Shown here piece after piece: positions 6,700 to 9,814 of a stretch of DNA of 9,814 nucleotides. The stretch is taken from assembly GCA_947623765.1 (NCBI GenBank), contig CANQIG010000054.1, forward strand, positions 1-9,814. Reading direction: 5' to 3'. This DNA comes from an uncultured Clostridia bacterium (GTDB lineage: Bacteria > Bacillota > Clostridia > Oscillospirales > Acutalibacteraceae). Positions within the stretch are counted from its first letter, which is position 1. Each line of letters opens with the position of its first letter. The translations under genes were made by a program, and so were the position numbers. The notes below the pieces were generated by a model that was given only the letters and a program-made list of their open reading frames with translations, was not told the origin of the DNA and did not search any database.

Positions 6700-7167
6700 T
6701 TGGAAAAGATCGCCACAAAAACCATTGTGCAAAACAAAAAGGCTTACCACGACTACTTCGTGGAGGAAACGCTGGAGGCCGGCATTGAACTGTTCGGTAC
6801 GGAAGTGAAATCGCTGCGTGCGGGTCGCTGCAACCTGAAAAACGCATGGTGCTCCGTCGTGAACGGGGAAATGCTCCTGAACGGCTGCCACATCAGCGCC
6901 TACGAACAGGGGAACATCTTCAACCGCGATCCTTTACGTGTGCGGCGGCTCCTGATGCACAAAAAAGAGATCAACCGGCTCTTCGGCCTTTCCAAAGTCG
7001 CGGGGTATTCGCTGATCCCTCTTTCGTTGTATTTCAAAGGGGCGAGGGTGAAGGTGCAGGTGGGCCTTTGCAAGGGCAAAAAGCTCTATGACAAGCGTGC
7101 AAACATGGCGGAACGCGACGCGAAGCGCGACATGGACCGCGCGCTCAAGGAGAGAAACCGCGGATAG
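6700..7167 (+). CDS. smpB: SsrA-binding protein SmpB
   Basis: SmpB binds the tRNA-like part of tmRNA and carries it into stalled ribosomes for trans-translation. From the TTG at 6700 the product is 155 aa, the usual length. It has the family start IATKTIVQNKKAYHDYFVEETLEAGIELFGTEVKSLRAG, the oligonucleotide-binding barrel, HISAYEQGN, the KVAGYSLIPLSLYFKGARVKVQVGLCKGKKLYDKR block, and a basic C-terminal tail AERDAKRDMDRALKERNRG that enters the mRNA channel. The TTG start is chosen because GAGGTGA (6688-6694) is correctly spaced; longer in-frame openings run back over the promoter. The tmRNA gene begins 19 bases after the stop. Confidence 0.96.
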   Translation: MEKIATKTIVQNKKAYHDYFVEETLEAGIELFGTEVKSLRAGRCNLKNAWCSVVNGEMLLNGCHISAYEQGNIFNRDPLRVRRLLMHKKEINRLFGLSKVAGYSLIPLSLYFKGARVKVQVGLCKGKKLYDKRANMAERDAKRDMDRALKERNRG

Positions 7168-7186
7168 CGGAAATCCAAACAGATTT

Positions 7187-7534
7187 GGGGATGAAATGGT
7201 TTCGACGGGGACCGGAAGTCTCGGTAAGCGCGTAGCGGGGCGGGACCGCTCAATAATCCGCAACCTTAAAAGTAAACGACAACGATTTTGTTGCTGTTGC
7301 TGCTTAACTAAGCAGCCGTTTCTACCCGCAGTACCGCGGGCGGGATAGAAGCGTCGACGAGCGGTGAACGTGCGCGGGGCTACGCCTTTATCCCCGCCAT
7401 GCATCAAAGGCTACCGAGGCACGGGGCCCGCCGTTTGGCGCCGTGTCAAGGGAATTTATATAGGACGGCTACACGCGTAGAAAGCCTTGGTAACTGATCT
7501 TCGGACGCGGGTTCGACTCCCGCCATCTCCACCA
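7187..7534 (+). ncRNA. ssrA: Transfer-messenger RNA (tmRNA)
   Basis: This one-piece tmRNA rescues stalled ribosomes and tags the unfinished protein for proteolysis. The 5' end GGGGATG (7187-7193) pairs with CATCTCC (7524-7530), followed by ACCA, with the canonical GAAATGGTTTCGACGGGG next to it. The T arm GCGGG-TTCGACT-CCCGC is near the 3' end. The tag frame begins at GTA 7272 and reads VNDNDFVAVAA before TAA at 7305-7307, so the peptide added would be Ala-VNDNDFVAVAA; the hydrophobic AVAA end suits ClpXP-type recognition. The region between holds the GC-rich pseudoknots. CCA is encoded. Length is 348 nt. It follows its partner smpB by 19 bases and ends directly in a strong terminator. Confidence 0.97.
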
Positions 7535-7574
7535 AAACCCGAAAGTCCGCAGCGATGCGGGCTTTCGGGTTTTT
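7535..7574 (+). terminator. Strong intrinsic terminator of ssrA
   Basis: AAACCCGAAAG-T-CCGCA (7535-7551) pairs with TGCGG-G-CTTTCGGGTTT (7556-7572) across a GCGA tetraloop. This gives 17 bp with one G-U pair and a run of five T at 7570-7574. The stem begins on the base after the tmRNA ACCA end, so 3' maturation needs only a short trim. Confidence 0.93.
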
Positions 7575-7627
7575 CCCGGTTTTATGTGGTTTTTTCGGTG
7601 TTTTCAAGTTTTTATTGCAAGAAAAAA

Positions 7628-7643
7628 TTTCCAATATTGGAAA
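7628..7643. repeat. Perfect 16-bp palindrome in an AT-rich spacer
   Basis: TTTCCAATATTGGAAA is its own reverse complement. It lies within the AT-rich gap (7575-7822) between the ssrA terminator and the sigma-factor gene. A second, imperfect inverted repeat (CCAT-a-TTTC-agc-GAAA-a-ATGG, 7652-7672) follows 8 bases later. It may be an operator or the trace of a mobile element end. No well-spaced sigma-A promoter was found in the gap. GGAACT at 7751-7756 resembles an ECF-type -35 element, but no matching -10 is clear. Confidence 0.5.
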
Positions 7644-7822
7644 CTGATTTTCCATATTTCAGCGAAAAATGGGAATGAAAATTGCTAATGAAAAACGCTA
7701 AAAAATCGTTTTATTGTGCGTCAGCTTTTTCAAAAAATTTTTAGCTTTTCGGAACTGCTATCATGTAGTATCTTGTGAGAAAACCGTAGATAGATAGTGA
7801 AGCCGGAGAGGAGGCGAGGCGG

Positions 7823-8383
7823 ATGCTTGATGATGAAGAAATCATTGCGTTGTTTTTCTCCCGTTCGGAACGGGCGATACAGGAGTTGGACATAAAATAC
7901 GGCAGGGTATGTCAAAAGCTCTCTTACAACATCGTAAATAACAGACAGGACGCGGAGGAATGTGTGAACGACGCTTATTTGAGCGCCTGGAACGCGATCC
8001 CTCCGGCGAAGCCCGATCCTCTGCATTCTTACATCTGTAAAATCGTTCGCAACATCTCTTTGAAACGGTATGATTACAAGAAAGCGGCAAAAAGGGACAG
8101 CGTATATGAGATCGCAATGCATGAGATCGAGGATTCATTATCCGCGCCGGATACGGTCGAAGCGGAGATCGAAGCGAAGGAGTTAGCCGGGATTATTGAG
8201 AACTTTATGGAGACCCTGAGCGTAGAAAACCGAGTCATTTTTATGCGGCGGTATGCGTATATGGAGCCTTATTCAGACATCTCTGCCCGTGTCGGACTGT
8301 CGGAGAAAACCGTATCCGTCCGACTTACCCGTATCCGTCAGAAAATGAGGAGATACTTGATTGAAAGAGAGGTTTTCCTATGA
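7823..8383 (+). CDS. RNA polymerase sigma factor, sigma-70 family, ECF type
   Basis: This 186-aa protein should replace the main sigma factor to direct RNA polymerase to a small set of genes. Region 2 spans about residues 18-85, with the core-binding and -10-binding helices in NIVNNRQDAEECVNDAYLSAWNAIP and SYICKIVRNISLKRY. A charged linker, 86-120, is followed by region 4 at about 121-180, including the helix-turn-helix SDISARVGLSEKTVSVRLTRIRQKMRRYL that reads the -35 element. There is no region 1 or 3, as expected for the ECF group. AGGAGG at 7809-7814 lies 8 bases before the ATG. The stop overlaps the next start (ATGA), and that gene encodes a membrane protein, the usual sigma/anti-sigma arrangement. 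Base composition is clearly more AT-rich than in the genes before 7200. The signal sensed is unknown. Confidence 0.9.
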   Translation: MLDDEEIIALFFSRSERAIQELDIKYGRVCQKLSYNIVNNRQDAEECVNDAYLSAWNAIPPAKPDPLHSYICKIVRNISLKRYDYKKAAKRDSVYEIAMHEIEDSLSAPDTVEAEIEAKELAGIIENFMETLSVENRVIFMRRYAYMEPYSDISARVGLSEKTVSVRLTRIRQKMRRYLIEREVFL

Positions 8384-9042
8384 ACAAAATGAAGTTTGCC
8401 GAAGCTATGAGCATGGTAGATGACAGGTACTATGAAGAGGCCGAAAATTATCAGCGAAAGGACGGCAAGAGAACGGTAAAGCGCCCACTGATGCTCGCCG
8501 CCTGTCTCGTCATGTCGCTTGCGTTTTGCGGCTTTGCCTATATGGCTTCCGTATATTGGGGAAGCGGTCCCGCCGATGGGTCAAGCTTTGAAGAACTGAC
8601 AAAACCCTTTGGAACCATATCCGAAGACGAAAACGCGTTTACAGAAGTTGAGGACAGCGCTTGGACGAGAAGCGAACTTATATCGGATTATAGCAGCGTT
8701 TATGCAGATCATTCGGCAATGTATGATTTAAATGGGAATGCCATTCCGTCTGTTTATTTCAGCCCGGCCTGGATGGTCATCTTTGCACAGGAAGACGGAG
8801 CCGGAATGCGTTTGGACTCGGGAGATACAGTAACATTTGATTATGTTCTCAAAAACAAACAAAGCCTTGAAATAGAAATGGGCTACATTCTAAATGGGCA
8901 ATATTATGAACTGTCAAAAGCGCTTGGAAGCCATAATGAAACCGTTTTTCAAGCGGATGAAGCCGGTGAATATTATTTTTGCCTTACAAACCGATCGTCA
9001 ACAAACGCTGTGATCGATCACGGAAGCATTACGAAACATTGA
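8380..9042 (+). CDS. Single-pass membrane protein, probable anti-sigma factor
   Basis: I do not recognise a named family for this 220-aa protein; the role is inferred mainly from its position. The N-terminal 35 residues are cytoplasmic and contain MSMVDDRYYEEAENYQ, similar to the short sigma-binding segments seen in clostridial anti-sigma-like partners. One membrane helix lies at about 36-59 (PLMLAACLVMSLAFCGFAYM), after a KR-rich stop. The rest (60-220) would be outside the cell. It ends in a beta-rich part with VTFDYVLKNKQSLEIEMGYIL and ADEAGEYYFCLTNRSS, the latter resembling the last strands of GOLD/jelly-roll type ligand-binding folds (weak, by eye). The start overlaps the sigma-factor stop by 4 bases, so translation is coupled. 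The likely job is to hold the sigma factor at the membrane until an external signal arrives. Confidence 0.65.
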   Translation: MNKMKFAEAMSMVDDRYYEEAENYQRKDGKRTVKRPLMLAACLVMSLAFCGFAYMASVYWGSGPADGSSFEELTKPFGTISEDENAFTEVEDSAWTRSELISDYSSVYADHSAMYDLNGNAIPSVYFSPAWMVIFAQEDGAGMRLDSGDTVTFDYVLKNKQSLEIEMGYILNGQYYELSKALGSHNETVFQADEAGEYYFCLTNRSSTNAVIDHGSITKH

Positions 9043-9219
9043 TTTGTCGATCGGCTGCGCAAATCCTCCGATTCGGCGCAGCTTACGCCCTGCGCATTGC
9101 GGGTGCTTGTGAAAGATGTCTGCATCGAAGCGCCGAATGAGCTGACGGAACAGAAAAAGCAGGGGCGGCGTGACCTGAACCGCGCCGTCCCTGCAAAACC
9201 TGATAAATCTTTCTCATGA
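9043..9219 (+). pseudogene. Remnant resembling the C-terminus of a large serine recombinase
   Basis: Directly after the stop of the membrane protein, and in the same frame, is an open stretch of 58 codons with no start codon. It includes FVDRLRKSSDSAQLTPCAL and LVKDVCIEAPNELTEQ. This matches by eye the pattern near the end of transposon-type serine recombinases, which have a charged helix, an xELTPxxLxxLVxxIxVHE strand, then a Q-containing strand. The catalytic domain is absent and the tail (GRRDLNRAVPAKPDKSFS) is not family-like, so it would be non-functional debris. The stretch contains a hairpin pair at 9054-9082 and an 11-bp stem at 9160-9193. It could instead be chance similarity in non-coding DNA; confidence is limited. 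Confidence 0.38.
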
Positions 9220-9227
9220 CGCCCTAA

Positions 9228-9255
9228 CGCCTGGTTTTTTGCCGGGCGGTTTTTT
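9228..9255 (+). terminator. Intrinsic terminator after the sigma/anti-sigma unit
   Basis: CGCCTGG (9228-9234) pairs with CCGGGCG (9242-9248), 7 bp with one T-G pair, around the loop TTTTTTG, followed by G and six T. It is the first good plus-strand terminator after the sigma and membrane protein genes. The short stretch 9256-9364 after it holds no gene that I can support. Confidence 0.72.
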
Positions 9256-9364
9256 GTAATCATCTCGATTCCTCCGGCATATCGAGCATTATATTATTCA
9301 ATGGAGAAGAAACGGAAAGCCAGTTCGTTTACTTTTGAAAGTCGGATCTTGCATGGTGGGCAAA

Positions 9365-9420
9365 CAAAAGAGAAAATGACCGGATGCCTCCCGGCAGACA
9401 TACGGGAAGAGGCTCCGGTC
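9365..9420 (-). terminator. Intrinsic terminator of the LysR-type regulator gene
   Basis: GACCGGA-t-GCCTC (9378-9390) pairs with GAGGC-TCCGGTC (9409-9420), 12 bp with a single bulged base, plus an inner CCG/CGG. Reading the minus strand, the stem is followed by ATTTTCTCTTTTG, a T-rich tract. It begins 37 bases after the regulator's stop codon, the right place for its transcription end. Confidence 0.7.
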
Positions 9421-9457
9421 AAGACAGGCGTTTGGGTGATTCTTTCGGGAGAATCGG

Positions 9458-9814
9458 TCAAGGCTGCTCCGGCTGATATTCGGCGATCTCCTTTTGGAGC
9501 TGTTCGAGGAACGCCGCCGCAGCGCGGGACTGCACCTGATACCGTTTCCAGACGATCGAGAGATCCGCCTCGAGTTTTGGAAAAAGGGGGCGGAAACACA
9601 GGCCCGTTTCCGGCACGGCATGGATGAGCTTGTCGAGCGTCAGCGCGTATCCGATCCCGAGCCTCGCGAACTGTGCCGCATTGTAGATCAGATTATACGT
9701 CCCGACGATGTGCAGCTTCTCATACTCCCGGCGCATCCACACGGATAAGGCGCTTCCCGGCTTCTGCTGACGGGAGAAGAGGAGCGGCTTGTCCCAGAGA
9801 TCCTCCGGACGGAT
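9458..9814 (-). CDS. LysR-type transcriptional regulator, C-terminal part (cut by the window edge)
   Basis: The frame is open from the window end at 9814 down to the TGA at 9458-9460, giving the last 118 residues. They form the end of the LysR effector-binding domain: IRPEDLWDKPLLFSRQQ, then HIVGTYNLIYNAAQFARLGIGYALTLDKLI, LCFRPLFPKLEADLSIVWKRYQVQSRAAAAFLEQLQ. These match the usual LysR pattern of a middle strand, the ligand-pocket loop with NAAxxxxxGIGYA, and a closing strand and helix. The DNA-binding helix-turn-helix lies outside the window. In-frame GTG and ATG codons near 9742 are internal and not the start. The gene is convergent with the sigma/anti-sigma block. Target genes and effector cannot be told. 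Confidence 0.9.
   Translation of the reverse strand: MRPEDLWDKPLLFSRQQKPGSALSVWMRREYEKLHIVGTYNLIYNAAQFARLGIGYALTLDKLIHAVPETGLCFRPLFPKLEADLSIVWKRYQVQSRAAAAFLEQLQKEIAEYQPEQP

Noticed and set aside
5794..6891. 365-codon minus-strand frame spanning ybaB, recR and smpB
   Set aside because: It crosses three well-recognised plus-strand genes and a promoter, and shows no protein family features.
7487..7678. 63-codon plus-strand frame and opposing minus-strand frame over the 3' end of ssrA
   Set aside because: They lie in the tmRNA tRNA-like end, its terminator and AT-rich spacer, so the open frames are incidental.
9301..9748. Plus-strand frames of 108 and 84 codons opposite the LysR gene
   Set aside because: There is no good ribosome site, they run through the LysR terminator hairpin, and the minus strand carries a clear LysR effector domain.
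1..9814. CRISPR array, tandem repeats, insertion sequence ends or tRNA genes
   Set aside because: No regularly spaced direct repeats, no paired terminal inverted repeats with a transposase, and no cloverleaf other than the tmRNA acceptor domain were seen by eye.

Overview
The window looks like a chromosomal segment of a GC-rich Firmicute, most likely a Clostridia-class gut or rumen-type anaerobe. The reasons are strong Shine-Dalgarno sites, an SRP RNA gene directly upstream of dnaX, a dnaX-ybaB-recR cluster, an M3B clostridial-type oligoendopeptidase, an smpB-ssrA pair, and an ECF-sigma/membrane-protein pair. This placement is inference from gene content; no search was run.

Layout. (1) 47-3082, plus strand: an EctB-like 2,4-diaminobutyrate aminotransferase without ectC beside it, then a complete M3-family oligoendopeptidase F, ended by a probable terminator near 3120-3155. 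(2) 3169-3699, minus strand: a GNAT acetyltransferase convergent with pepF. Its promoter (TTGAAA-17-TATAAT) is interleaved with the plus-strand promoter (TTGCTT-17-TATACT) of the next unit. (3) About 3802-6621, plus strand: SRP RNA (long helix 5 plus a canonical helix 8 S domain), then dnaX, ybaB/ebfC and recR. No terminator is visible between the RNA and dnaX, so the RNA may be cut from a dnaX leader transcript. (4) 6643-7574: a near-consensus promoter, smpB starting at TTG, the tmRNA gene ssrA 19 bases later, and a very strong intrinsic terminator. SmpB protein and tmRNA are the two partners of trans-translation.

(5) 7575-9255: a visibly AT-richer accessory stretch. It has an AT-rich spacer with a perfect 16-bp palindrome, an ECF-type sigma factor, a translationally coupled single-pass membrane protein that is probably its anti-sigma partner, a short degenerate reading frame resembling the C-terminal end of a large serine recombinase, and a terminator. 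Its position just after ssrA, a common integration site, suggests an old insertion. (6) 9365-9814, minus strand: the C-terminal part of a LysR-type regulator cut by the window edge, with its own terminator.

Most of the window is housekeeping: DNA replication and recombination, protein targeting, ribosome rescue and peptide turnover. No clearly new multi-gene system is visible. The points most worth checking are the SRP RNA architecture and its fusion to the dnaX leader, the interleaved divergent promoters with an inverted repeat, the G8 run at the dnaX start, and the accessory block after ssrA.
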